From Symbiodinium natans (taxonomy: Eukaryota > Sar > Dinophyceae > Suessiales > Symbiodiniaceae): a stretch of 64,000 bases of DNA. This document shows, piece by piece, positions 54,661 to 63,870 of the stretch (the stretch's first letter is position 1; each line of letters begins with the position of its first letter). The DNA lies in NCBI GenBank assembly GCA_905221605.1, contig CAJNDS010002079.1:1914501-1978500 (forward strand). The letters run 5' to 3'. Both the position numbers and the translations under genes were made by a program. The notes under the pieces were generated by a model, which had not been told where the DNA came from, made no database searches, and saw nothing but the letters and a program-made list of their open reading frames with translations.

Positions 54661-55587
54661 TTACCCTAAGGCTCTGAGAACTCTGATTTAGGGTCTTTTG
54701 GGCCCCAAGTGCTTGCAAGAGCTTTGGGCTAGTGAGGGCTGAATCCATAACGTCCGACACCCTTACTCGAAACTCGGCAGGCTTTTAGGGTTTAGGGTTT
54801 AGGGTTTAGGGTTTAGGGTTTAGGGTTTAGGGTTTGCCCTGGAAGCTTGAAAGTCGGAACCCCCTGCACCCTCATCCCTCAAGCCCGACCTTGGGTGTAG
54901 GATTTGGTGTTTTTGGGCTTTTGCGCGCCCTTTTGACTCAGCAAGCAGGGTTAGCAAGTTGGGTTATATGGGCATTGTATTCAGGTTTCTCGGGGATACG
55001 ATGTAGACTTTCTAGCAAGATTATGGAGGGAAGTAGGTAGCCGTTGGTTGGACTTTGAGGGCGAATCAATTCATAGGGTTCTTAAGGGAGGAGGAGTAAG
55101 TGGGGAGTATTGGGAACCTTGGGTTTACATGCCCCCTTGAAGCCCCCCTCCCTTAGAACGATATTTGTGGGCAAATCAAAGTGCAAACGTTTTTGGAACC
55201 AGGGCACTTGACACCTTACAAACTCCAAGCTCGAGGCCGAAATTTTGTAGGGTTTCAGGGTTTAGGGTTTAGGGTTAGGGTGAAGGGTTTAGCGTTTAGG
55301 GCTTGGGGGTTCCGCAACCCTAAACCCAAAAACCTAAGCCCTCAACATGTCCGGCTTTCGGACCGTCGGGTTCAGAGGGTCTAGTAGACTGCAAGCCCTG
55401 AACCGTGAAAGCCTAAATGCCGTACCCTAAACCCTGAACCCTAAAGCCTAAGCCCTAAACCCTAAACCCTAAACCCTAAATGCGTTAACTCTGAACCAGG
55501 AGCTGCCAGTCCCTCAATGAGATTGTGCTTTCAGAGTCTTAGAGCTTGTAAACCCTCAACCCTGGGCCCCATGAACCCCCTAAACCC

Positions 55588-55665
55588 CAAAACCCTAAAC
55601 CCTGGGTTTAGGGTTTAGGGTTTAGGGTTTAGGGTTTAGGGTTTAGGGTTCAGGGTTTAGGGTCC
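55588..55665. repeat. Divergent telomere palindrome (C-strand then G-strand)
   Basis: AAACCCTAAACCC is followed by a single T and then GGGTTTAGGG units, giving a near-perfect inverted repeat. Seven more G-strand units follow. Confidence 0.8.
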
Positions 55666-55869
55666 TCATGAACCCTAAACCCTATATATACGCCCACGTT
55701 CCGCGTAATCGATCCCCCCTCCCCCAGAAGAGGGGAAACCGTAAACCTACCATTACCCCAAACCTTGAACCCTAATTAAGCTCTAAACCCACAGTGAACC
55801 AATGGACCCGAGACTCTACAGCCTACATAACCTAATCCCCTAAACCCTAAACCCATGAACCACAGACCA

Positions 55870-55990
55870 TGAACCACAGGGGGGGGGGGACCCAAAACCC
55901 ACCATGAACCAAGGGGGGCGGGGATAGCAGGGGGGGGGGGGGGGGGGGGGGGAGGGGGCGGATAGCACGGGGGGGGAGGGGGGGGACCCT
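55870..55990 (+). repeat. Poly-G tracts in a CCATGAACCA repeat
   Basis: Short repeats of CCATGAACCACAG and (G)n tracts of up to about 23. Possible assembly trouble spot. Confidence 0.7.
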
Positions 55991-55994
55991 AAAC

Positions 55995-56100
55995 GCTAAA
56001 CCCTAAACCCTTAACCCCAAACCCTAAACCCTAAACCCTAAACCCTAAACCCCAAACCCTAAACCCTAAACCCTAAACCCTAAACCCTAAGCCCTAAGCC
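55995..56100 (-). repeat. CCCTAAA array
   Basis: About 14 units with CCCCAAA and CCCTTAA variants. A G-strand array at 56233-56275 follows after unique sequence. Confidence 0.85.
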
Positions 56101-56652
56101 GCGCTCAGGAACAACCGCGACTTTGTGTTGGGGATGGTGACCAAGAACTGGCGCGACCTGAGGTCCCGAACTGAAGAGTCATCTCTGAGGGCCCTTCCTT
56201 CAGGGGTTTGGGGCGCAAGCTTTCTAGTAGGGTATAGGGTTTAGGGTTTAGGGTTTAGGGTTTAGGGTTTAGGGTTTGTGTGTTGGGGTGTGTGATTTTG
56301 TGGTTTCGGGGTTTAACTTTGATTGCTAGAACCCTGAGGTCAACCTTTTTGCCCCTACAACAGTTTAGTGTTTAGGGTGGAAGGGCGTCACCAGCGACGT
56401 GCTTCGAAGTTGAGACTTTTTGAGAGTGCGAATACTTTCGAGGTCGAAACTTTGAGAGATTAGAGAGCTTCAAAGTTTGAACATTTCGAGTTTGAAGATT
56501 GAACATGTGTGAATGTAATCCACTTTTAAACTGGACACCTTCAAAAATTTCACACGTTGGAAAGTTCAAAGAACTCGTGCTCGAGCGTCTCTTCCAAACT
56601 CAATCTCTAAACGGTCTCCAAACTTCGCACATCCCGACATTGAACAAACTAG

Positions 56653-56762
56653 GATGCCCAGTAGTACCCTTATTCCCTTTTTGGGGGGTTTAGGTTCCCT
56701 TATAAACCCCTTTAAGCAAAAAAAGGGCACCCTTTTTAAGCCTAGGTTACTGGGCAGCCTAG
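56653..56762. mobile_element. 110-bp inverted-repeat element, family A, copy 2
   Basis: Starts GATGCCCAGTAGTACCCTT and ends GGTTACTGGGCAGCCTAG. Inner inverted pair as in other copies. It separates two coding-like segments and would leave AG at its 3' end if spliced. Confidence 0.75.
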
Positions 56763-57305
56763 CAAAAAGATCGAAGTTCGAAAGTTTTGGAGTTCGACGG
56801 AGTCTCGAGATTGCGCTTTCGAGATGTTTCAGCCTCTCGAACTCGAAAAAGCTTAGAGCCGAGGTCGAGAGTGAGAGAGCCAAAGTTCGAGAGCTTGAAA
56901 GCTTCCCCCTGAGGCTCAAATTCTCCCCAACACCTTTCAGAGTAAGGCCTTCTGCGCCCAGAAACCCTAAAACAGGAATCCTTAATCCGAGCCTAGGGTT
57001 GCCCTAAACCGTAAACCCTGAAGGGTTCGAGTCTCACGGGTTCAAAGCTCAAAGTTTGAGACTGGGTTTTGGAGCAGTATGCTTTTACACTTTTGGTTCT
57101 GGGTTCCGATTATCGCCATTGATACCTTAAACCCTAAACCCTAAATTTAAACCCTATACCTTTTTTCCAGGGTCTACTCCACAGTAGGGGAGAGAATGAT
57201 CGTTTGACATCCGTTCGAGTTCGCGAGCCCGAGAGTTTCAAGCAAGACGTGACGAAAAGTTTAGAGAGGCGAGTCGCAGAGCTTCCCGAGCTTGAAGGCT
57301 TTCAG

Positions 57306-57409
57306 GTGCTTTACTGTAACTTTACATCTTTAGCCTTTTTGGGTTTATTGGGTTTCTTAAGAAGGCGCCTAAAAACAAGTTTATAGCTACCCTGCTAAGA
57401 GCAGCCAAG
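57306..57409 (+). mobile_element. 104-bp element, family B, copy 3, in intron-like position
   Basis: Follows CTTTCAG and begins GTGCTTTACTGTAACTTTAC; ends CTACCCTGCTAAGAGCAGCC AAG. The start with GT and the end with AG, next to a coding-like segment ending ...PELEGFQ, makes this copy look like an intron. Confidence 0.7.
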
Positions 57410-57456
57410 GTTGAACATGCGATTTAAGTCTGTGGCTTTTCTAGGGTTTAGGGTTT

Positions 57457-57550
57457 ACCAGGATGGGCAATTAGGCCTGAGAATCCCCATAATAATGAAT
57501 CCCATCAAGGGCCGTTTGAAGGATGATAGGGCATAATAGCTCATCCTGGT
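57457..57550. mobile_element. 94-bp inverted-repeat element, family F, inside TTTAGGG
   Basis: The ends ACCAGGATG and CATCCTGGT form an inverted repeat. Left flank is ...TAGGGTTTAGGGTTT and right flank is AGGGTTCG. Removing exactly 57457-57550 restores continuous TTTAGGG repeat. Confidence 0.75.
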
Positions 57551-58059
57551 AGGGTTCGAGAGGTTGAAACTTCGAAAGCGTCACGTGCACGCGGAGCAAC
57601 GCCTCTTTCGCCCTCTGCCCTCAGACGTTTCTTTTGTTCTGCCAGTGCCATGAGCGCGTGAAGAATGCACTTCAAAGGCGGATGAAAGGGGTTTCGGGTT
57701 GAGAGGTTTAGGGGCTCAGGGTTTGGGGTCTCGAGTTTATGGTTTACCTAGATGATATCCCGGGTTGTCGTTCCTTCTCAACAGCACGGACGTAACGTAC
57801 CAAGTGCCGCAGCGAACAGCCTAAACCATAAACCCTCAACCCAGTAAAGCCTACACCCCCTCGGCTCTTGGGAGCTTCGCCGCCACCGTTCCGCCTCGGG
57901 CGCCTGCGGATGTCACTGTATAGGGCTAGCCTTGGAGTTTTGTTCTGTCTCGCGTCTTGACCTCATCTTCGTCCTGCTTTGTCCGTTCGCGTACCGTGTG
58001 GACTTAAGCGCTCAAGATGCTGCTCGACGAACTGCGAATCTTGAAAACGTTCGCAGAAA

Positions 58060-58310
58060 CCCCGTACCCTAAGCCCTTAGAATTGGGCTACTGAGTACCC
58101 TGAACTTCCAAACTTATAATTGGGTTTCTACCCTAAACCCTAAACCCTCTGAACCCTAAGCCCTTAGAACGGGGCTGCTGAGTAACCTGAACTTCCAAAC
58201 TTATAATTGGGTTACTACCCTAAACCCTAAACCCTAAGCCCTAAACCCTAAACCCTAAACCCTAAACCCTTAGAATTGGGCTACTAAGCACCCTGAACCT
58301 CCAAGTCGAG
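58060..58310 (+). repeat. ~120-bp direct repeat with half-ends of family C
   Basis: GGGCTACTGAGTACCCTGAA, then CTTCCAAACTTATAATTGGG, is repeated at about 58168 (GGGCTGCTGAGTAACCTGAA), and a third partial copy at 58267 ends CACCCTGAACCTCCAAGT, the family C end. CCCTAAA units lie between the copies. Confidence 0.65.
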
Positions 58311-58422
58311 CTGGAGTTGCACAGGCACGCCTCGGATCGCGTGCGGGCGGACAGGGAGATCGCGCGTGTGGCGATCCGCCAAGACCCACAGGCCATGTCA
58401 AGCTGACATTTAGGGTTTGGGC

Positions 58423-58682
58423 TTTGTGGTACTTTACTGTAACTTTAGATCCTTACCTTTTTGGGGTTCTGACATTTAGGGTTTAGGCTTTGTGGTACTT
58501 TACTGTAACTTTAAATCCTTACCTTTTTTGGGTTTATTGGGTTTCTTTGTGGTACTTTACTGTAACTTTAGATCCTTACCTTTTTACTTTGTGGTACTTT
58601 ACTGTAACTTTAGATCCTTACCTTTTTTGGGTTTATTGGGTTTCTTATTAAGGCAGCTAAAAGTTAAATTTCTAGCTACCCT
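58423..58682 (+). mobile_element. Family B, copy 4: four heads, one tail
   Basis: The 5' part (TTTGTGGTACTTTACTGTAA, then CTTTAGATCCTTACC) occurs four times in tandem, at about 58426, 58488, 58545 and 58588. Only the last is followed by the 3' part (TTATTAAGGCAGCTAAAAGT ... TAGCTACCCT). The first two are preceded by GACATTTAGGGTTTNGG. Confidence 0.8.
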
Positions 58683-59514
58683 AGGTTATATAGCCAATAC
58701 ATGAACTTGAGACTTTTGGTTTCTTTTCTCATTTAGGAGGAAAAGATTTAACCTTTGTTATTCCTTGGGCTACTGGAGAAGACCCTAAACCCTAAACCCT
58801 ACACACTACACCCTAAACCCTAAACCCGAAGCCCGTTTGAGATTGAAGGGCGTTGTCCGTCTGGAGTCTCGGTAGAGGGTGTGGCTGTGGAAGCAAAACT
58901 CTTCCGTCTGGCTTCTTCAGTTTTGAGCCGAAGTACCCTAAACCAAACCCTAAACCCTAAACCCACAGCCCGAAGCCCGAAGCCCTAAACCCTAAACCCT
59001 AAACCCTAAACCCTAAACCCTAAACCCTAAACCCTAAGCCCTTCAAGTCAGCTCCCCGTTACCGACCCATCTTGGCTCCCTGCTTGTGCAACACCCTCTG
59101 AACCGACGCACAGCATACTGCCGCCATCTGCTGGGGAGGCGTAGGGTTTAGGGTTTAGGGTTTAGGGTTTAGGGTTTAGGGTCTAGGGTCTAGGGTTTAG
59201 GGTTCAGGGTTTAGGGTTTAGGCTGTAGAGTTACGGTTTAGGGTTTATATCACAAGTATCAATAATTCCCTGCAGGTGTCATTTGCAGACTGTTGACCCC
59301 AATGTCGGTGTTTTCTGTATACTTGGGGCTGTAGGAAAGTGTATAAACCTTAAACCCTAAACCCGAAACCCCAAAGCCTAAACCCTAAACCCTAACCCTA
59401 AACCCTAAACCCTACCCACCTGTAAGCCCCTTCTACGCACCGAGGATTATAGGTTGGAGAAGTGGGGAAACCTCCCCGAATCGCCATCCACACAAGCGAA
59501 TCACCAAGCAACTT
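58683..59514. repeat. Telomere tracts with unique spacers
   Basis: C-strand tracts at 58782-58830, 58935-59040 and 59350-59415; G-strand tract 59143-59240 with TCTAGGG variants. No gene seen in the spacers. Confidence 0.8.
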
Positions 59515-59664
59515 CCCTAAACCCTAAACCCTAAACCCTAAACCCTCAACCCTAAACCCTAAACCCTAAACCCTAAACGGGTTTAGGGAACCCTAAACCC
59601 TAAACCCTAAACCCTAAACCCTAAACCCTAAACCCTAAACCCTAAACCCTAAACCCTAAACCGC
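59515..59664. repeat. CCCTAAA array with a short inverted insert
   Basis: About nine units, then CGGGTTTAGGGA (a single G-strand unit), then eleven CCCTAAA units. Orientation therefore flips twice within 20 bp near 59577-59592. Confidence 0.9.
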
Positions 59665-59927
59665 GGCTACACAACTGAAGCCCTGATTGAAATGAGAAGT
59701 CGGGTCCCTATTTTGGTCTCCATTCTGGTATCCCTAAGACCCTATATAAACCCGAAACCCTAGCCGTGAACCTAAACCCTAAACCCTAAAGCCTAAACCC
59801 TAAACCCTAAACCCATCAGTTCGACCACCGTTCTGAGATGTTCTGAGGCTCTCCAGTTTGTGGGGGATCCTGGCAGAAGCTGCGGAGTGTCAGGGGTTGA
59901 GGGTCTCCCTCAACAAGCCTGAGGAGA

Positions 59928-60060
59928 GTTTAGGGTTTAGGGTTTAGGGTTTAGGGTTTAGGGTTTAGGGTTTAGGGGTCAGGGGTCAGGGGTCAGGGGT
60001 CAGGGGTCAGGGGTCAGGGGTCAGGGGTAGGGTTTAGGGCTAGGGTTTAGGGTTCCCTCA
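59928..60060 (+). repeat. TTTAGGG then GGGGTCA array
   Basis: Six clean TTTAGGG units, then about eight perfect GGGGTCA (CAGGGGT) units, then TTTAGGG-like words again. Confidence 0.9.
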
Positions 60061-61030
60061 ACAAGCCGTAGTAGGTTTTGCGTTTTAGCGGCTTAGGAAG
60101 GTGCTGGGTTGCAAGCCCTGCGCTGAAAGTCCACAGCCCCATGACGCAAAAATGCCTAAACCCCAGGCCCCTAGCCCTAAACCCTAGCCCTAACCCTAGC
60201 CCTAGGCCTAACCCTAAACCCCAGCCCTAAACCAGAAATCCGAAACCCTATATCCTAAACCCTATAAACCATAAAACCCTAAACCCTAGCCGGCCAGGCG
60301 TCTAAAGGTCTGCAGATGTTGAACCCCTTGATCCTTAAGAGCAGAACAAGGAACCCTTCATGAGGTAGAGGCATGGAGAACCGTGTGCATGTTAATCTGG
60401 GGCTCATTGCAGTGTCGGGTTTAGTGTGTAGGGTGTAGGCCGAGGAAGACATATGGCGAGAGTTGGAGTGTCCATTAGGTTCCTGAGGGCTTAGGCGGGC
60501 AGGGCGAGTAGGGGCATGTTTCAACGACGTGTTGCTTGCCGCATGTTCGTGACAATTCTTGATCTTCGTGGCCTTTGTCCTATCACCCTAAACCCTAAAC
60601 CCTAAACCCTATAAACCCTAAACCCTAAACCCTAAACCCTAAACCCTATCTGCAGATATTTGGTGTTCAAGCAACGTGTGGGAAGTCAACCGCGACACAA
60701 GCCGCGCGCTTCCACCTAAGTTGTCTTGCCGGCGTCATGGTGCAGAACTGTAGCCATGAAAGCCCCTTGGTCGAAACACGCCCGATCATGGTGTGGTGTT
60801 TGTGAGCGACTAGTTAGCTGGCAGGCCTAGTCTGCTAAACCCTAAACCCTAAGCCCTAAACCCTAAACCCTAAACCTTAAACCCTAAACCCTAAACCCTA
60901 AACCCTAAACCTTAATTAAACCCTAAACCTTAAACCCTAAACCTTAAACCCTAAACCCTAAAGCCGAGGTCCTTCATCCTGGACATCTGACCACGGACTC
61001 GACGGTGAATGTGGAAGGGAGCTCGGTACA
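60061..61030. repeat. Telomere-like patches upstream of the transporter gene
   Basis: CCCTAGCC/CCCTAAA mixtures at 60170-60285, C-strand arrays at 60585-60650 and 60836-60965. The minus frame at 60279-60524 has no domain. The last array ends about 70 bp before the transporter's ATG, with no recognisable promoter between. Confidence 0.7.
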
Positions 61031-62164
61031 ATGCTCGTCCAGATGTCAGCACAGGCGCATAAGGCGCGGAAGACGCAGAAGGACTGGTCTCTGCTACAAA
61101 CAGTTCCGAAGCTGGTGGTTGGCATAGTCCCTGCTGTTATCCTGGCATTTTGGCTTGTTGCCCTCAGATCTTCGAAAGCCAGACAGCGTGAGCAGCGCGT
61201 GGGGATGTCGCGCAGCATGTTATTCGCTCTTGGTGCGACGATTCTGCTGGACTTCCTTTGCACTGACCAGTATCAGCCGAGCATGCCATATATGGCTGAG
61301 GACTTTAAGGTTCCCCCAGTATTCATGGGCGCCACGATCCAGATCCATCTGCTCACTTGTGCCACTTGGTAGCCCACCGGTACCCTTCCCCTTCTTGTTG
61401 GTTCAAGGTTCCCTCATAAAGGAACTGAACCCAAAAAGGGTACCCTTATTCTACTATTTGCTTCAGAATCCCAAAAGAATAGAAAATACAATAATCTAGC
61501 CTTAATAAGGAAGAGTACTTTCAATTTGTGCGGGGTTCTTAAGCAATTAGTAGTAATAGAATATGGCTGCTGGGCCCAAAACCCAAAACCCTAAACCCAA
61601 AACCCTAAACCCTGAACCCTGAACCCTGAACCCTGAACCCTAAACCCTAAACCCGAAACCCTAAACCCTAAACCCTAAGGCCATTGCGATGCTGGTTTTT
61701 GGCCCTCTGTCTGACAGAATCGGCCGGAAGCCCGTGGTCCTCTCAAGCCAGGCTCTCCTGGCTGCGAGCACACTGTGCTGTGGTACCTCAGGGATACTCA
61801 GGGTTTAGGGTTTAGGGTTTAGGGTTTAGGGTTTCGGGTTTCGGGTTCAGGGTTTAGGGTTTAGGGTTTAGGGTTTTGGTTGAGGGTTTATTTTTTTTGG
61901 GGGTACTTTAATTCCTTAGAAACAGCGAAAATTATCATGTTTGCGAGGGTTCCAAGTTCAGTATAGGTACTGCGAGGACTTATCCCTGGTTCCTGGTCGG
62001 CCGCATCTTTCAGGGGGCGGCAGCCGGCGTGATGCCGGTCGTCATGTCGACCATCCCGGATTGTTTCGAGGAGCCCTTAACAGTACGCATATATACATAC
62101 ACATACATATATACATATAACATTACATATAAATATACTGTAAATAAATAAACAATAAATGAAT

Positions 62165-62202
<38 letters not shown>

Positions 62203-63870
62203 TCTCGCCCCCCAGGACACGACAGACCGCATCCGGTATCAAGGCTCCGTGGCAGCGATTATGCAGTTTGGCCCGCTCGTCGGTCCTGCGGCTGGGGGGT
62301 TCCTGGCCGATGCTTTCGGCTGGCGCTGCCCCTTCTTCCCGGCCTCTCCGTTTGCCTTTTCATCTTCAGCCTCCTGGTGGTCAAGGAAAGCGCTCCGCCG
62401 ACGGTGAATGTGGACTATGGCGCTTGTGCCCGCCGTGCACTCCTGCATCCAGGTCGCTTCCTGATCCTTTGTAGCTGAGTGAGCACACGTGACATTGTTT
62501 TGGGACACAGAACTGAAAGTGTACACCTTTTAGGGGGCTTATGGACTCAGCAACTAAGGATCCTTGTCGCCTACCTCTTTGTCAAGACCACTTTCGATGC
62601 CATGGCGGCCAGCAACGGCATTGTCCTGCAAAGGGACCTGCACCTCTCCATCCGCCACTTCGTAGCCCAGTGGTGCCCTTTTCCCTTTTCCCCAAGGTGC
62701 CCTTATAAAGTAACCCATATGGGCATGTCAAAAAAAGAACAGGGGTACCCTTCATACCCCAAAATAGAATAGAATCCCTTAAAAGGCCCCCCCCCCCCCG
62801 GAAAAAAAAGAGAGAGAGAGAGAGTACCCCTATGTTCGGAAACCCCCAGATGATTACTGGGCTACCAAGGCCATGCTTCCGTGTGCATCACGCTCATCGC
62901 GCCCGCCGGATTCTTAGGGTCCTACATCGTGGAGTCTTAGCAGCTGAGTGAGCTTTACACGTTTTGGGATACGATACTCGCCTATAGAACTACCCTAAAC
63001 CCTAAACCCTAAACCCTAAACCCTAAACCCTAAACCCTAAACCTTTTGAGTGGCTTATGAACTCAGCAACTGAGGACTGGCTACGCTGGGAGCCTCTCAC
63101 CATGCTCCATGCCTCCATGGGGCCATTGCTCCTGTCGCTTAGGGACATGGGTAGGAAACCTTTATAACCCTTTTTTTGATCATATAGAACCCTACTATTT
63201 GTCTAAAAAGGTAACCTTTATAACCTTTTTTATAACCCTTTTTTTTATCATATATAGAACCCTACTATTGGTCTAAAAAGGCAACCTTTATAACCCTTTT
63301 TTTGATCATATAGAACCCTACTATTTATGTAAAAAGGTCACGTAACCTTTTTTTTTTTGGGGGGGGGGGGGGGGGGGCTAAGCATGTTATCACGGCCCCC
63401 AAGGTCAGCATCCTTTATGGCTCTTGCCGCCTGGTACCGGAGCTTGGCCTTCTTCATGGGCTCCACCTGTGTTACGGAGATGGTGATCGTGGTCGTCTTC
63501 ATTTCTGCGGTCTGTGCATTCACGGAGGGCATCGAAGACATCGCAGGCACAGCTGCATCTCTGCTCACCGCGCTCTCCTTCCTGGGCAGCTCCTTTACCT
63601 CGCTCTTGGTGGTGGCTTATTGTATCCCAGTGGTACCCTTCTCTTTTTTTTGGCCGTGAAAGTTACTACTTAACCCCACAAAAAAGTGTGCCCTTATTAT
63701 GATATGGTTTCTCGGCCACTAAGGTGGTCATGGCCAAGGACGGTCTCGCCAACTATCTGCTTTCTCTCGCAGCGACGCTGCTTTTGATCGCCTTGAGCCT
63801 CTGGCTTGGGCGCGCTTTTGCCATTTGGCCTCACCGCCCCAAGGAGCAAGGCAGCGTGGATCAGGGCTGA
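61031..63870 (+). CDS. Major-facilitator transporter (Bcr/CflA, DHA1-type), nine exons, possibly decaying
   Basis: Exons by frame: ~61031-61368, 61679-61800, 61967-62082, 62216-62470, 62559-62661, 62869-62938, 63075-63150, 63383-63621, 63724-63870 (TGA). Diagnostic motifs: DQYQPSMPYMAEDFKV in TM1-loop; FGPLSDRIGRKPVV, the MFS loop 2-3 signature; FLVGRIFQGAAAGV in TM4; GPLVGPAAGGFLADAFGWR in TM5; AGTAASLLTALSFLGSSFTS in TM11; LLIALSLWLGRAF near the C-terminus. Such proteins export drugs or small solutes by proton antiport in a membrane; the substrate is unknown. A one-base shift after 'GWRCPFF' separates that exon from LSVCLFIFSLLVVKES, and the stop after IVES (62938-62940) is not removed by any simple splice. 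These could be errors or decay. Introns are repeated elements or telomere tracts. Confidence 0.8.
61369..61678 (+). mobile_element. Intron 1: family A element plus telomere tract
   Basis: Begins GTAGCCCACCGGTACCC right after ...HLLTCAT(W), contains GGGTACCCTTATTCTAC, extra AT-rich sequence with short inverted words, ATATGGCTGCTGGGCCC, then CCCTAAA/CCCTGAA units ending CCCTAAG directly before the next exon. The frame is kept across TM2 only if a single G is shared between the ends (intron read as GT...AA or TA...AG). Confidence 0.75.
61799..61966 (+). repeat. Intron 2 starting with TTTAGGG units
   Basis: Immediately after ...LCCGTSGIL the sequence becomes GGGTTTAGGG repeated with two TTTCGGG variants, then a unique T-rich part to about 61966, where the WFLVGRIFQG exon begins. 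The donor appears to fall at or inside the first telomere units; its exact base is not resolved. Confidence 0.65.
62083..62215 (+). other. Intron 3, GT-AG, AT microsatellite
   Basis: A frame-preserving intron starting GTACGCATATATAC after ...FEEPLT and ending CCCCCCAG before DTTDRIRYQG. It is almost wholly (TA)n and CATA repeats. This is the clearest conventional intron of the gene. Confidence 0.85.
62471..62558 (+). mobile_element. Intron 4: family E element
   Basis: Starts (G)TAGCTGAGTGAGC, ends GGACTCAGCAACTAAG, with CTGAGT/ACTCAG inverted at the ends. Joining ...PGRFLILW to ILVAYLFVKTT keeps the frame if a single G is shared by both ends. Same family as intron 6. Confidence 0.75.
62662..62869 (+). 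mobile_element. Intron 5: family A element, copy 4
   Basis: Starts GTAGCCCAGTGGTGCCC and ends ATTACTGGGCTACCAAG, enlarged by a C run and (AG)n at 62789-62825. Between ...LHLSIRHF and GHASVCITLIAPAGF the frame is preserved under the same shared-G rule as introns 1 and 4. Confidence 0.8.
62939..63074 (+). mobile_element. Intron 6: family E element with telomere tract
   Basis: Starts CAGCTGAGTGAGC and ends GAACTCAGCAACTGAG, as in intron 4, but with about seven CCCTAAA units (62992-63043) inserted in the middle. A TAG in the upstream frame at 62938-62940 lies at the boundary and is not removed by analogy with intron 4. Confidence 0.7.
63151..63355 (+). repeat. Intron 7: three ~55-70-bp tandem copies
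   Basis: AACCTTTATAACCC(T)n, GATCATATAGAACCCTACTA and TTNGTCTAAAAAGG recur three times, at about 63158, 63213 and 63280; the second has a small internal duplication (TTTATAACC). Followed by T and G homopolymers at 63350-63377. Confidence 0.8.
63622..63723 (+). mobile_element. Intron 8: family A element, copy 5
   Basis: Starts GTATCCCAGTGGTACCC and ends TCTCGGCCACTAAG, short and diverged. It lies between ...FTSLLVVAY and VVMAKDGLANYLLSLAA. Unlike introns 1, 4 and 5, the shared-G rule leaves this join out of frame by one. Confidence 0.7.

Larger units (their letters stand above)
56380..57620 (+). pseudogene. Decayed coiled-coil coding relic with nested elements
   Basis: On plus, 56790-56960 reads SLEIALSRCFSLSNSKKLRA then EVESERAKVRELESFPLRLK; 57204-57305 reads TSVRVREPESFKQDVTKSLE RRVAELPELEGFQ. 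Both have Glu/Lys/Leu spacing like coiled coils. Recurrent TCGAGAG/TTCGAA words run from 56390, but with many stops upstream of 56560. The segments are interrupted by a family A element (56653), a family B element placed after a CAG (57306), and a family F element (57457). It may be a remnant gene whose introns are still recognisable. Confidence 0.4.

Noticed and set aside
62159-62215. Start codon at 62159 for the transporter exon
   Set aside because: The upstream codons are AT-microsatellite intron; a GT-AG intron 62083-62215 joins the flanking exons in frame.
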